From NCBI GenBank assembly GCA_016124795.1, contig WGNB01000036.1:42374-106373 (forward strand): 64,000 nucleotides of DNA, given 5' to 3'. Below the pieces are notes generated by a model, which was not told the origin of the DNA, did no database searches, and saw only the letters and a list, made by a program, of their open reading frames with translations. The DNA is from Rhodopseudomonas sp. Its GTDB lineage: Bacteria > Pseudomonadota > Alphaproteobacteria > Rhizobiales > Xanthobacteraceae. The translations under genes and the position numbers were made by a program. Shown here one piece after another: positions 1 to 8,781 of the stretch (position 1 is its first letter; each line of letters begins with the position of its first letter).

Positions 1-42
1 CTCGAATACCCGACCACGCTCGACTTGCGGCGGCCGGCGTAA
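1..42 (+). CDS. C-terminal end of a probable transglutaminase-like DUF2126 protein (partial)
   Basis: Thirteen codons are open from base 1 and end at TAA (40-42), reading LEYPTTLDLRRPA. This type of ending is familiar from large DUF2126 transglutaminase-like proteins, which often precede an ATP-grasp/alpha-E gene and a second transglutaminase, exactly the order that follows here. Only the tail is present, so the call rests mostly on gene order. The next gene starts 18 bases later, which suggests one transcript. Confidence 0.45.
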   Translation, partial: LEYPTTLDLRRPA

Positions 43-60
43 AATACGATTCAGTCATCT

Positions 61-2577
61 ATGGCAGCCCAGACCGACAATGCGACCCTGAAAACCGGTA
101 ACGGTCTGGAGGCCTTGGTGTCCGGCTATCGGCCGTTGCCGGGCATTGTCGATGAGATGATGGATGGCAACGGCCAGGTGCGACCGCACTGGAAACCGTT
201 GCTGTCGATGCTGGCCGGCCTCGGACCGGAGGAAATCGGCCGGCGCTTCGCCTCGGCCGACCGTTATCTGCGCGATTCCGGCGTGTTCTACCGGGTCTAC
301 GAAGACCCGGCCGGCGTTGAGCGGCCCTGGCCGCTCAGCCACATGCCGCTGCTGATCGAACCTTCGGAATGGAAGGCGCTTGAAGCCGGCCTGATCCAGC
401 GCGCCGGGCTTCTGGAAGCGGTGCTGGCCGATGCCTATGGCCCCGGCGATCTGATCCGCGACGGCCGTCTGCCGGCGGCGCTGGTCGCCGGCAATCCGGA
501 ATTCCTTCGGCCATTGGTCGGCGTCGCGCCGGCCGGCGGCGCGCATCTGCGTTTCATCGCCATGGACGTCGGACGCGGACCCGATGGCCGCTGGTGGGTA
601 CTGGGCGACCGCGCCCAGGCGCCCTCGGGCGCCGGCTACGCCATCGAGAACCGACTGGCGCTGTCGCGCGCCATCCCGGAAATTTATCGCAAGGCCCACG
701 TCAAACGGGTCGCGCCGTTCTTTCAGGCGTTTCAGGCCGAATTGTTCGAATATAACCGGCAGGAAGACGCCCGGGTCTGTCTGTTGACGCCCGGCCCGCT
801 CAACGAAACCTATTTCGAGCACGCTTATCTGGCGCGCTATCTCGGCCTGCTGCTGGTCGAAGGCGAGGATCTGGTCGCGCGCGACGACGGCGTTTTCATC
901 CGGACGATTTCGGGCCTGCGCCGCACCGAAGTCCTGCTGCGCCGGATCGACGCCGACTTCGCCGACCCGCTCGAACTCAATGCCCGTTCGCGCCTCGGCG
1001 TCGCCGGCCTCGTGCAGGCGGTGCGCGACGGCAAAGTAGTGATCGCCAATGCGCTCGGCGCCGGCCTGGTCGAGGCCCGCGCCATGCTGGCCTTCCTGCC
1101 GGCTCTCGCATCGCATGTGCTGGGTGAAGAACTGTTGCTGCCGAATGTCGCGACCTGGTGGCTCGGCCGCGCCGACGTGCGCGACGATATCCTGGCGAAA
1201 CTCGACAGCATGGTGATCGCACCGGCCTTCGCCTCGCTGCCCGACGACGCCCATCTCGGCCGCGGCATCTTGGGCGCCGCGCTCGACGATGAGCAGCGTC
1301 AGCATTTGCTGCAATCGATCGCCGACCGCCGCGTCGATTACGTCGCGCAAGAGGCGGTCACGCTGTCGTCGACGCCGGTCTGGCGCGACGGGCGCTTGCA
1401 GCCACGACCGTTCTCATTGCGACTGTTCCTCGCCAAGACCGGCGACAAATGGCAGGTCATGCCCGGCGGCTTCGTGCGCATCGCCGAAAACGCCGATGCC
1501 CGGGCCATCAGCCTGCAACGTGGCGACGCCACCGCCGATGCCTGGGTTTTGTCGGACGCGCCGGTATCACCGATCACACTGTTGCCGTCGCCGGGCCGCG
1601 TCGCGGTGCAGCGCGCCCCCGGCATGTTGCCGAGCCGCGCCGCCGACAATCTGTTCTGGGTCGGACGCTATGTCGAACGCGCCGAGGCGACGCTGCGGCT
1701 GGCGCGCGCGCTGCTCAACCGCATCACCGAAGCCGAGGACTCGGCTGCGCCCGTCGTTATCGCCATGACCGGGCTGCTGCAAAGCTGGAGCGCCGCACCA
1801 ACCGACGCTGCGCCGCTGTCGGTATCGGCCGCGGCCACCCAGGTCGCCGGTTCGGCATTGATGGGCAAGGACTTCGAGGGCTCGCTGCCGCGTCTGGTCA
1901 AGGCGGCGCGCACAGCGGCCTCTGTCATACGCGAACGGTTTTCGCCGGATGCCTGGCGGGCGGTCAACGATCTGGTCGCCATGATCGAGGCCCCGCTTAG
2001 CCAGGGTCCGGTCGAAAGCGCGATGATCGAAAGAGTCGAAGCCGCGTTGCGGATCATTTCATCGTTCTCCGGTCTGGCGCAGGAAAACATGACCCAGCTT
2101 GCCGGCTGGCGTTTTCTCGAACTCGGCCGCCGCATCGAACGCGCGCTACAAACCTGCCGCTTCGTGCGCTGCTTCGCCAATGCCGGCGCGCCGGAAGGCG
2201 GCCTCGATGTCCTGCTCGAACTCGCCGATAGCCAGCTCACCTATCGGCAACGCTATGTGATGATCGCGTCGCGCGCGCCGGTCATCGACCTGGTGATGCT
2301 CGATCCGAATAATCCGCGCTCGGTCGCCTATCAGGTCGACCGGATCGAAACGCATCTGGCCGCGCTGCCGGTGCGCCAATCGGCCGGACGGCTGTCGCCG
2401 GTGCAACAGGTCGCCGCCTCGATCGCCACGCGCTTCCGCATCGGCAATGCCGGCCACATCGACGAAAGGCAGATCATCGAAATCGAATCCGACCTGATGC
2501 GGCTATCGGAAGCGATCGGTGCGACCTACCTCACCCATAACGAGCCGGCGCAGGCGGTCTGGGCCACGCTGCCATGA
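61..2577 (+). CDS. Circularly permuted ATP-grasp / alpha-E domain fusion protein
   Basis: An 838-residue cytoplasmic protein. The N-terminal ~480 residues match the circularly permuted ATP-grasp fold (old DUF404/DUF407), with HMPLLIEPSEW and LLTPGPLNETYFEHAYLA blocks typical of the family. From about residue 522 (MLPSRAADNLFWVGRYVER) a helical alpha-E domain (old DUF403) begins and runs to the end. In many bacteria the two halves are separate genes, so this is the fused version. ATP-grasp enzymes of this class are predicted to ligate amino acids or peptides, and the alpha-E domain is of unknown function. It sits 13 bases before a transglutaminase gene, consistent with a peptide ligase/protease pair. 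The substrate is unknown. Confidence 0.9.
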   Translation: MAAQTDNATLKTGNGLEALVSGYRPLPGIVDEMMDGNGQVRPHWKPLLSMLAGLGPEEIGRRFASADRYLRDSGVFYRVYEDPAGVERPWPLSHMPLLIEPSEWKALEAGLIQRAGLLEAVLADAYGPGDLIRDGRLPAALVAGNPEFLRPLVGVAPAGGAHLRFIAMDVGRGPDGRWWVLGDRAQAPSGAGYAIENRLALSRAIPEIYRKAHVKRVAPFFQAFQAELFEYNRQEDARVCLLTPGPLNETYFEHAYLARYLGLLLVEGEDLVARDDGVFIRTISGLRRTEVLLRRIDADFADPLELNARSRLGVAGLVQAVRDGKVVIANALGAGLVEARAMLAFLPALASHVLGEELLLPNVATWWLGRADVRDDILAKLDSMVIAPAFASLPDDAHLGRGILGAALDDEQRQHLLQSIADRRVDYVAQEAVTLSSTPVWRDGRLQPRPFSLRLFLAKTGDKWQVMPGGFVRIAENADARAISLQRGDATADAWVLSDAPVSPITLLPSPGRVAVQRAPGMLPSRAADNLFWVGRYVERAEATLRLARALLNRITEAEDSAAPVVIAMTGLLQSWSAAPTDAAPLSVSAAATQVAGSALMGKDFEGSLPRLVKAARTAASVIRERFSPDAWRAVNDLVAMIEAPLSQGPVESAMIERVEAALRIISSFSGLAQENMTQLAGWRFLELGRRIERALQTCRFVRCFANAGAPEGGLDVLLELADSQLTYRQRYVMIASRAPVIDLVMLDPNNPRSVAYQVDRIETHLAALPVRQSAGRLSPVQQVAASIATRFRIGNAGHIDERQIIEIESDLMRLSEAIGATYLTHNEPAQAVWATLP

Positions 2578-2590
2578 TCGACGCTATCGC

Positions 2591-3469
2591 ATGATTTACG
2601 ACATCCGCCAGACCACCGACTGCACTTACGCCTCGTCGGTCGCCCATGCCCACCATGTCTTGCGGCTGACGCCGATCAATCGGCCCGGCCAGCGCGTGCA
2701 GGTGTCGTCGCTACGCATCGAACCGGAGCCGGTGCATTGGCGCGAGGGCCAGGACTTCTTTGGCAACCGATTGACCTGGATCGCGATCGAGGAAGCCCAC
2801 GAAGCATTGACCGTCAAAATGTCGGCGCGGATCGCGGTTGAAAAATTCGCGGTGCCGGCCGTCGCCGACACGCCATCCTGGGAAGCCGTTCAGGAGGAAG
2901 TCTTCGCCTCGACGGCAATCGGTCCGACCGCGCCCTCGCATTTTCTGTTCCCAAGCCGGATGGTATCGCTCGATCCGGAAATCCGCGACTATGCGCGGCC
3001 CAGTTTCCCGCCGGGCCGCTCGCTGTTCGAAGGGGCGCGCGAACTGATGCGGCGGATCAAGACCGACATGGTCTACGACACCGCGGCAACCACGGTGACC
3101 ACGACACCGCCGATGTCCTTCGCGCTGCGGCGCGGCGTCTGCCAGGACTTCGCGCATATCATGATTTCAGGATTGCGCGGCCTTGGCCTGTCGGCGGCCT
3201 ATGTCAGCGGCTATTTGCGAACCAACCGGCCGCCGGGCGCGACCCGATTGCAGGGCGCCGACGCCACCCATGCCTGGGTGCTGGTCTGGTGCGGCGCGGC
3301 GATCGGCTGGGTCGGCTTCGATCCGACCAACGACCTGATCGCTTCCGACGAGCACATCGTTCTGGCGGTCGGCCGCGACTACACCGACGTCGCGCCGATG
3401 GATGGCGTCATCGTCGCGCATGGCGGCCAGCATATCGATGTATCGGTCAACGTCATTCCGGTCGGCTGA
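2591..3469 (+). CDS. Transglutaminase-like family protein
   Basis: A 292-residue cytoplasmic protein of the bacterial transglutaminase-like class. The first ~80 residues form the beta-rich N-terminal domain (MIYDIRQTTDCTYASSVAHA). The catalytic triad is visible: Cys184 in RRGVCQDF, His227 in THAWVLVW and Asp244 in GFDPTND. Family members are thought to act as peptidases or amidases on isopeptide-type bonds. The ATG at 2591 is chosen because the protein then begins directly at the family N-terminus; an in-frame ATG 24 codons upstream would add an Arg-rich extension overlapping the previous gene. Likely cotranscribed with the ATP-grasp gene. Confidence 0.92.
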   Translation: MIYDIRQTTDCTYASSVAHAHHVLRLTPINRPGQRVQVSSLRIEPEPVHWREGQDFFGNRLTWIAIEEAHEALTVKMSARIAVEKFAVPAVADTPSWEAVQEEVFASTAIGPTAPSHFLFPSRMVSLDPEIRDYARPSFPPGRSLFEGARELMRRIKTDMVYDTAATTVTTTPPMSFALRRGVCQDFAHIMISGLRGLGLSAAYVSGYLRTNRPPGATRLQGADATHAWVLVWCGAAIGWVGFDPTNDLIASDEHIVLAVGRDYTDVAPMDGVIVAHGGQHIDVSVNVIPVG

Positions 3470-3548
3470 TCCAGGCCAAAGTTCCATTTTCAGGCAATGT
3501 GTGGATTGAACACAGCCGTGACGTGATAAAAGTCAGCAAAACTTATCA

Positions 3549-3568
3549 GATGCAACTATAGTCGCATC
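3549..3568. promoter_or_regulatory. 20-bp near-perfect palindrome, operator candidate
   Basis: The half-sites gatgcaacta and tagtcgcatc are inverted complements with one mismatch and no spacer. The site lies in the 215-base gap before the outer-membrane protein gene, about 117 bases upstream of its start. Such palindromes often bind dimeric repressors, but no regulator is encoded next to it. Confidence 0.4.
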
Positions 3569-3684
3569 ATGAATCGCTTTGCATCGATGGCGCCGGCGAG
3601 CATTTCATTTCGGCCGGACAGCTCCACTCAAAATTGTACATTTCAAGCGACCGCGGCCTCCGGTTGCGGACAGGCCGTACGCCC

Positions 3685-4638
3685 ATGGTGAGGAAACCTG
3701 CCTTGCAGTCAGTGGCGACCGGCGCCGCCATGGCGGGACTGGTCGTTGCGGGCCTGACCCTCGCCGGTCTCACACCGGCCAAAGCGGTCGAAAACGGACA
3801 AAGCCCATATCTGAAGGGCTTTCGCGACTTCGGCAGCGGTGTCTTGCCGAAGCCCGGCGTCCTCATCCGCAACGATCTCTATATCTACAGCGGCAAGGAC
3901 AATTCGACGCTTCCGCAGGGCAAGCTCGCCGCCGCGCTACACAGCTACGCCGAGATATTAAGCGCCACCGTGATCACGCCTTATCAGATCTGGGGCGGCA
4001 ACTATGCCTTCGCGATTCGTGGCGCCGCATCCCATCTCTATGCCGACCGCAGCCTGACGACGGCGAAAGGCACGTCGACGCGCGACGGCAAGATGACGGG
4101 ATTCAACGACATCGTCATCAATCCGTTTATCGTCGGCTGGCATAACGGAAACTGGCACTGGAACGTCGTGACCACGGTCTGGTTGCCAACCGGCGATTAC
4201 GACTCCACGCGTCTGGTCAATACCGGCAAGAATTACTGGGCCTGGTCGCCGCAATTCGCGGCAACCTACTTCAATCCGAAGTCGGGCTGGGAAGTGTCGG
4301 GCGCGTTGAGTTACGTCATCAATTCCGAGAACACCACCACGCATTATCGTTCGGGCAATATCCTGCACCTCGACATGGCGGTGGGTCGGATGCTGGTCCC
4401 CGGCTTCACGCTGGGCATGGCTGGCTATGTCGTCGAACAGCTCACCGACGATGGCGGTCGCGGCGACACGATCGGCCCGCGGCGCGCGCAGGTGTTCGGC
4501 CTCGGTCCGGCGGCAAGAATTCGATTGAACTCGGGCGATGTTCCGGTCACGCTGGTCGTCAAGTACGCACGCGAATTCGCGGCGCAAAACACCACCGAGG
4601 GCGATTCGGCCAATCTGTCGCTGCGGATCAAGTTCTAG
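3685..4638 (+). CDS. Outer-membrane MetA-pathway-of-phenol-degradation-like protein (SphA-like)
   Basis: A 317-residue secreted protein. An N-terminal signal (MVRKPALQS, then a hydrophobic Ala/Gly/Val stretch ending TPAKA at about residue 34) is followed by alternating aromatic beta-strand patterns and a C-terminal strand ending in Phe (LSLRIKF), as in outer-membrane barrels. Motifs such as WLPTGDYD and WEVSGALSYVINSEN match the family annotated as 'phenol MetA degradation' or SphA, thought to move hydrophobic organic molecules across the outer membrane. ATG 3685 is chosen because the signal peptide follows directly. It stands alone between the transglutaminase and the formamidase, and its substrate is unknown. 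Confidence 0.8.
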   Translation: MVRKPALQSVATGAAMAGLVVAGLTLAGLTPAKAVENGQSPYLKGFRDFGSGVLPKPGVLIRNDLYIYSGKDNSTLPQGKLAAALHSYAEILSATVITPYQIWGGNYAFAIRGAASHLYADRSLTTAKGTSTRDGKMTGFNDIVINPFIVGWHNGNWHWNVVTTVWLPTGDYDSTRLVNTGKNYWAWSPQFAATYFNPKSGWEVSGALSYVINSENTTTHYRSGNILHLDMAVGRMLVPGFTLGMAGYVVEQLTDDGGRGDTIGPRRAQVFGLGPAARIRLNSGDVPVTLVVKYAREFAAQNTTEGDSANLSLRIKF

Positions 4639-4748
4639 CGGCAGCCATCGGCATGAGCTCGCGCCGCCGGTGACATGAACCGGCCTGCCCCGACGCACCC
4701 GGCATCTCCCGCGCCTGCAAAACGGTCCAGGCCAGAAAGCAACGGCTC

Positions 4749-5693
4749 ATGAGCACTCATCATATTTTGCGCGCCGATGTCGGAACCGTCCATCGCGGCA
4801 CGTTCGACGCATCGATCCCGCCAGTGCTGACCATCGCCTCCGGCGACACCGTCGACGTTACCACGCTATCGGGCAATGTCGCGGATCTGCCGCCGCCGGG
4901 ATCGGGATTCACCGTGACGCCGGAACACCGCCGCGTGCTGGAGCAAGTACCGGCGGGCCTCGGCGTTCACCTGATGACCGGGCCCATCGCGGTTGCCGGC
5001 GCGATGCCGGGCGACGAACTGGCGGTAGAAATCGTGGCCATACGGCTCGCCCAGGACTGGGGCTGGAACATGATCAAGCCCGGCATGGGCGCCCTTCCGG
5101 ACGACTTCGACAAGCTCCGGCATATCCACATTGCGATTGACGCCGACCGCGGCATCATCACCATGCCCTGGGGTCTCGAACTGAAGGCCGCGCCGTTTTT
5201 CGGCGTGATCGGCGTCGCACCTCCGCCGTCGGACGGGCCGCAGACATCGATCATTCCGCGCGCCTGGGGCGGCAACCTGGACAACAAGAATTTCGGCGCC
5301 GGCTCGATCCTGCATCTGCCGGTGTTCAACCCGGGCACACAATTGTCGGTCGGCGACGGTCATGCCGTCCAGGGCGACGGCGAAGTCTGCGTCACCGCCA
5401 TCGAGACCGCGCTTGCCGGCACGCTGCGTATCTCGTTGATCAAGCAGTCCGGCATCGCGACGCCCTGGGCCGAAACTGCGACCCATTTCATGACCATGGG
5501 CATGAACGAAGACCTCAACAAGGCGGCCGAATTCGCGGTGCGCGAAATGATCGCGCTGATCCGTCGCCACAGCCCCTTGTCGGCCGAGGACGCCTATACG
5601 CTATGCAGCATCGCCGCCGATGTCAGCGTGACCCAGTTGGTCAACGTCAGCAAAGGCGTCCACGTCATGCTGGCCAAGGCGCTGCTGAAATGA
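4749..5693 (+). CDS. Acetamidase/formamidase family protein
   Basis: A 314-residue cytosolic hydrolase of the FmdA/AmdA family, which converts formamide or short amides to the acid and ammonia. Family landmarks include the N-terminal LTIASGDTVDVTTLSGN, the central FFGVIGVAPP segment, GGNLDNKNFGAGSILHLPVFNPG with its acidic metal or substrate residues, and QGDGEVCVTAIE. The length is normal for the family. It lies convergent to and just downstream (23 bases) of the minus-strand ABC/amidohydrolase operon, so a shared role in releasing nitrogen from imported amides or cyclic ureides is plausible but is inference. Confidence 0.88.
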   Translation: MSTHHILRADVGTVHRGTFDASIPPVLTIASGDTVDVTTLSGNVADLPPPGSGFTVTPEHRRVLEQVPAGLGVHLMTGPIAVAGAMPGDELAVEIVAIRLAQDWGWNMIKPGMGALPDDFDKLRHIHIAIDADRGIITMPWGLELKAAPFFGVIGVAPPPSDGPQTSIIPRAWGGNLDNKNFGAGSILHLPVFNPGTQLSVGDGHAVQGDGEVCVTAIETALAGTLRISLIKQSGIATPWAETATHFMTMGMNEDLNKAAEFAVREMIALIRRHSPLSAEDAYTLCSIAADVSVTQLVNVSKGVHVMLAKALLK

Positions 5694-5715
5694 CAGAGCG
5701 CCTTGCCGGCGCGGC

Positions 5716-6489
5716 TCAACCCATCGCGAAATCATCCTTGCGATGGGCCCAGCCGGTAATCTTCGATTCGATCAGCGAGAAAACCGCGTAAAGCGCGACG
5801 CCAAGAATGGCGAGGATCAGCAGTCCGGCAAAAACCAGCGGCACATCGAAGTTAGACGACGCGATCATCATCACGTTGCCAATACCACGGTTCGAGGCGA
5901 CGGTCTCCGAAATCACGGTTCCGACGAAAGCCAGCGTCACCGAAACTTTCAGCGAGGCGAAGAAATAAGGCATGGTGCGCGGCAGACCGACATTCCACAG
6001 AATGTCGAGCTTGCTGGCGCGCAGAGCCTTCATCACGTCTTCCAGTTCGGGTTCGGTGGTGGCCAACCCGGTCGCGACATTCACGACGATCGGGAAGATG
6101 CTCATGATCATCGCGGTCAGAATCGCCGGCACGGTGCCGGAGCCAAACCACAGCACGAAGATCGGCACCACCGCGACTTTCGGAATCGACGCAAAGCCGA
6201 CCAGCAAGGGATAAGCCACGTCATAGGCGAGCCGCGACGAACCGACCAGAACGCCAAGCAACACGCCGGCGACGATGCCGAAAACGAACCCGACCAGCGT
6301 GGTATACAACGTCTGCAAGGTATGCGGCCATAGCGCCGGCATCCGCTCCACGAGCGTCACGATAATCTGGCTCGGCTTCGGCAGGACGATATCGCTGACG
6401 TTGAACAGCCAGCACAACGCCTCCCACATCACGAAGAAGCCGATGATCAGGACGATCGACCAGATCCGGCGGCGCAATTGCTGGTCCAT
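5716..6489 (-). CDS. ABC transporter permease, NitT/TauT (SsuC-like) family
   Basis: A 257-residue inner-membrane protein with about six membrane segments, beginning WSIVLIIGFFVMWEALCWLF. The EAA-type cytoplasmic loop that contacts the ATPase is visible around DVMKALRASKLDILWNVGLPRTMPYF. It is the last gene of the minus-strand operon. Its start codon overlaps the ATPase stop by one base (TAATG), so translation is coupled. It should form the channel for the solute bound by the periplasmic protein at 9659-10699. The substrate cannot be told from the sequence. Confidence 0.93.
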   Translation of the reverse strand: MDQQLRRRIWSIVLIIGFFVMWEALCWLFNVSDIVLPKPSQIIVTLVERMPALWPHTLQTLYTTLVGFVFGIVAGVLLGVLVGSSRLAYDVAYPLLVGFASIPKVAVVPIFVLWFGSGTVPAILTAMIMSIFPIVVNVATGLATTEPELEDVMKALRASKLDILWNVGLPRTMPYFFASLKVSVTLAFVGTVISETVASNRGIGNVMMIASSNFDVPLVFAGLLILAILGVALYAVFSLIESKITGWAHRKDDFAMG

Positions 6490-7331
6490 TACACGGTCTC
6501 CTTAACCGGGCGCGCCGAGACGATCAGTTCGCGCAAACGCTGGGTCATCGAAACGAATTCCGGCAGATAGGACATGTCGATGTTGCGCGGGCGCGGGAAC
6601 GGCACTTTGGCATCGTCGATAATCTGGCCCGGGCGCGTCCGCATCACGCAGATCCGGTTGGCGAGATAACCGGCCTCCTTCAAGTCGTGGGTGACGAGAA
6701 GGACCGTCGGCTTGAGCTTCATCCAGAGCTCCTGCATGATCGCCCACAATTCCTCGCGGGTGAACTGGTCGAGCGCACCGAAAGGTTCATCCAGCATCAG
6801 CAGTTGCGGCTCGTGAATCAGCGCGCGACACAACGAGGCGCGTTGCAGCATGCCTCCCGACAACTGCCACGGATGCTTGTCGCCGAAACTGGCAAGTCCG
6901 ACTTCCTTCAGAAGCGCATCGGCACGGTCGCGAAACTCCGTCTTGCGCTTTGTCCGGTAATCCTGTCGAAACGGCGGAACGATCTTCAGCGGCAACATGA
7001 CGTTATCGCGCACCGTCAGCCACGGCAGCATGGTCGGATTCTGAAACGCCATGCCGACACGGACCGGCTCGGCACCGACTTCGCGGCCGGCAACGTAGAC
7101 ATAGCCGTCGCTGGCCTTCAGCAGACCTGTGACAAGCTTGAGGATGGTCGATTTGCCGCAACCGGACGGGCCGACCAGCGCGACAAAATCGCCCTGGTCG
7201 ATGCGCAGGGTGGTTTCGCCGAGCGCAACGATCTGTTTCTCGCCCCGACCGTAGGTCAGCGTGACCTTCTCCAGTTCGACAAACGTCTCGTCAGAGCGCG
7301 GCGGCGATTCGGAAAGCGTGGCGGCGGTCAT
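6489..7331 (-). CDS. ABC transporter ATP-binding protein, NitT/TauT (SsuB-like) family
   Basis: A 280-residue ATPase. It has Walker A GPSGCGKST, the Q-loop in VGMAFQNPT, signature LSGGMLQRASLCRAL, Walker B LLMLDEPFGALD and the switch His in LLVTHDLKEA. The ATG at 7331 is preferred over an in-frame TTG three codons upstream, because an AAAGGA ribosome site lies about ten bases before the ATG but abuts the TTG. It follows the amidohydrolase gene by 14 bases and is one-base coupled to the permease. It powers the importer encoded by this operon. Confidence 0.94.
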   Translation of the reverse strand: MTAATLSESPPRSDETFVELEKVTLTYGRGEKQIVALGETTLRIDQGDFVALVGPSGCGKSTILKLVTGLLKASDGYVYVAGREVGAEPVRVGMAFQNPTMLPWLTVRDNVMLPLKIVPPFRQDYRTKRKTEFRDRADALLKEVGLASFGDKHPWQLSGGMLQRASLCRALIHEPQLLMLDEPFGALDQFTREELWAIMQELWMKLKPTVLLVTHDLKEAGYLANRICVMRTRPGQIIDDAKVPFPRPRNIDMSYLPEFVSMTQRLRELIVSARPVKETV

Positions 7332-7345
7332 AAGGTTCAAGTCCT

Positions 7346-8773
7346 TTACGATTGACGGCCCACGATGGCCTGCATCGAATGTTCGGCGTTGCGCACCGTC
7401 GGCTCCGGCATCGCTTGGATGGCATGCACCGACTGGCCCCAGCCCTTGGTGCCAGCGACCAGTTTTCGATCCTTCATCACGAAGCGACCGCGCACCAAAG
7501 TGTGCACCGGCACCCCCTTCACCGGACGACCGTCCCAGGGAGAAATTTTCGAACGAGACTGAATTTCGGCATCGCGGATTATGTGGTCGCGCGACAGGTC
7601 GACGATGGCGATGTCGGCATCCGAGCCTGGTTGCAAAGCACCCTTGCGCGGATAGAGTCCCCAGATCCGGGCCGGGTTATAGGCGCTGATACGAACATAA
7701 TCGCTGATCGATAGCCGGCCAGCATTCACCGCGGTCAGCATCAACGGCATTTGGGTCTCAACGCCGGGAAAACCGCAATCGACGGTCCAGATATCCTTGC
7801 GCGTCTTCTCTTCCGGCGTATGCGGTGCATGATCGGTGGCGATGACGTCGATCGCGCCGTCGAGCAAAGCCTGCCAGATCAGCTCCTGGTTAACCGCCTC
7901 GCGCACCGGCGGGTTGACCGCGATGACGCCCGGGACGCGGTCATAATCGTCGGTCGACAGCATCAGATAATGCGGACAGGTCTCGCCAGTAATGTCGACG
8001 CCGCGCGCCTTGGCTTCGCGCAAAGGCCGCAACTCTTCCGCCGTCGAAATATGCAGGACGTGAATTCGCGCGCCGGTCCATTCCGCCAGCGTCGCGGCGC
8101 GGCTGACAGCTTCGACCGCGACCACATTGGGCCGCGCGGCCAGATGCGCCCACTGATCTTTTTTACCAGCCGCCATCAGACGCTTCTGACGGCGCTCCAT
8201 GATGTCATTATTTTCGGCGTGCAGCGACACGCGCTTGCCGGTCGCCGCCGCCACCTCGAAACACTCCAGCGTCGCGCCGGTGTCGGGCGACGGGATCTTG
8301 CCGAACGTATTGCCCATATAAAGCTTGAAGCCGATGACGCCGCCTTCGATCAGATCGGGCACATGGGCAATGGTGTCATCGCCGAGCAAACCGTAAAGCC
8401 CGAAATCGACATGAGCCTTGGAGGCCGCGATGGCGTGCTTGGCGGCCAGCACCTCCTTGGTGCCGGTCGGCGGAATCGTATTGGGCATATCGAACACGCA
8501 GGTCACACCACCAAACGCGGCCGCCGCCGTGCCGCTTTCCCAGTCTTCCTTGTGCGGATAACCGGGGTCTCGGAAATGCACATGGTCGTCGATGGCGCCA
8601 GGCAAGAGATGCAGGCCGCTGGCGTCGAAGGTCTCGGTTGCCGACGGCATCGCCGACGCTGCGCCAATCGCCAGCACCTGGCCATCCTTGATCGCAATCG
8701 AAGCCTCGATGACGGAATCCGGCGAAACGATCTTGCCGTTATGAATGACGAGGTCGGCAATAATGTCGGTCAT
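7346..8773 (-). CDS. Cyclic amidohydrolase (dihydroorotase/allantoinase/dihydropyrimidinase-like)
   Basis: A 475-residue metal hydrolase of the amidohydrolase superfamily. All metal ligands are seen: HxH at 64/66 (DDHVHFRDPG), carbamylated Lys150 in GFKLYMG, His185 (SLHAEN), His241 (VLHIST) and Asp314 (ATDHAPH). The HFRDPG and DMPNT motifs resemble dihydroorotase and allantoinase. It is expected to open a cyclic ureide or imide ring; which one is not readable from sequence. The ATG at 8773 is preceded by GAGGA that overlaps the SDR stop region, and only eight bases separate the two genes. Its position inside an ABC importer operon suggests it hydrolyses the imported ring compound. Confidence 0.9.
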   Translation of the reverse strand: MTDIIADLVIHNGKIVSPDSVIEASIAIKDGQVLAIGAASAMPSATETFDASGLHLLPGAIDDHVHFRDPGYPHKEDWESGTAAAAFGGVTCVFDMPNTIPPTGTKEVLAAKHAIAASKAHVDFGLYGLLGDDTIAHVPDLIEGGVIGFKLYMGNTFGKIPSPDTGATLECFEVAAATGKRVSLHAENNDIMERRQKRLMAAGKKDQWAHLAARPNVVAVEAVSRAATLAEWTGARIHVLHISTAEELRPLREAKARGVDITGETCPHYLMLSTDDYDRVPGVIAVNPPVREAVNQELIWQALLDGAIDVIATDHAPHTPEEKTRKDIWTVDCGFPGVETQMPLMLTAVNAGRLSISDYVRISAYNPARIWGLYPRKGALQPGSDADIAIVDLSRDHIIRDAEIQSRSKISPWDGRPVKGVPVHTLVRGRFVMKDRKLVAGTKGWGQSVHAIQAMPEPTVRNAEHSMQAIVGRQS

Positions 8774-8781
8774 AACGGTCC

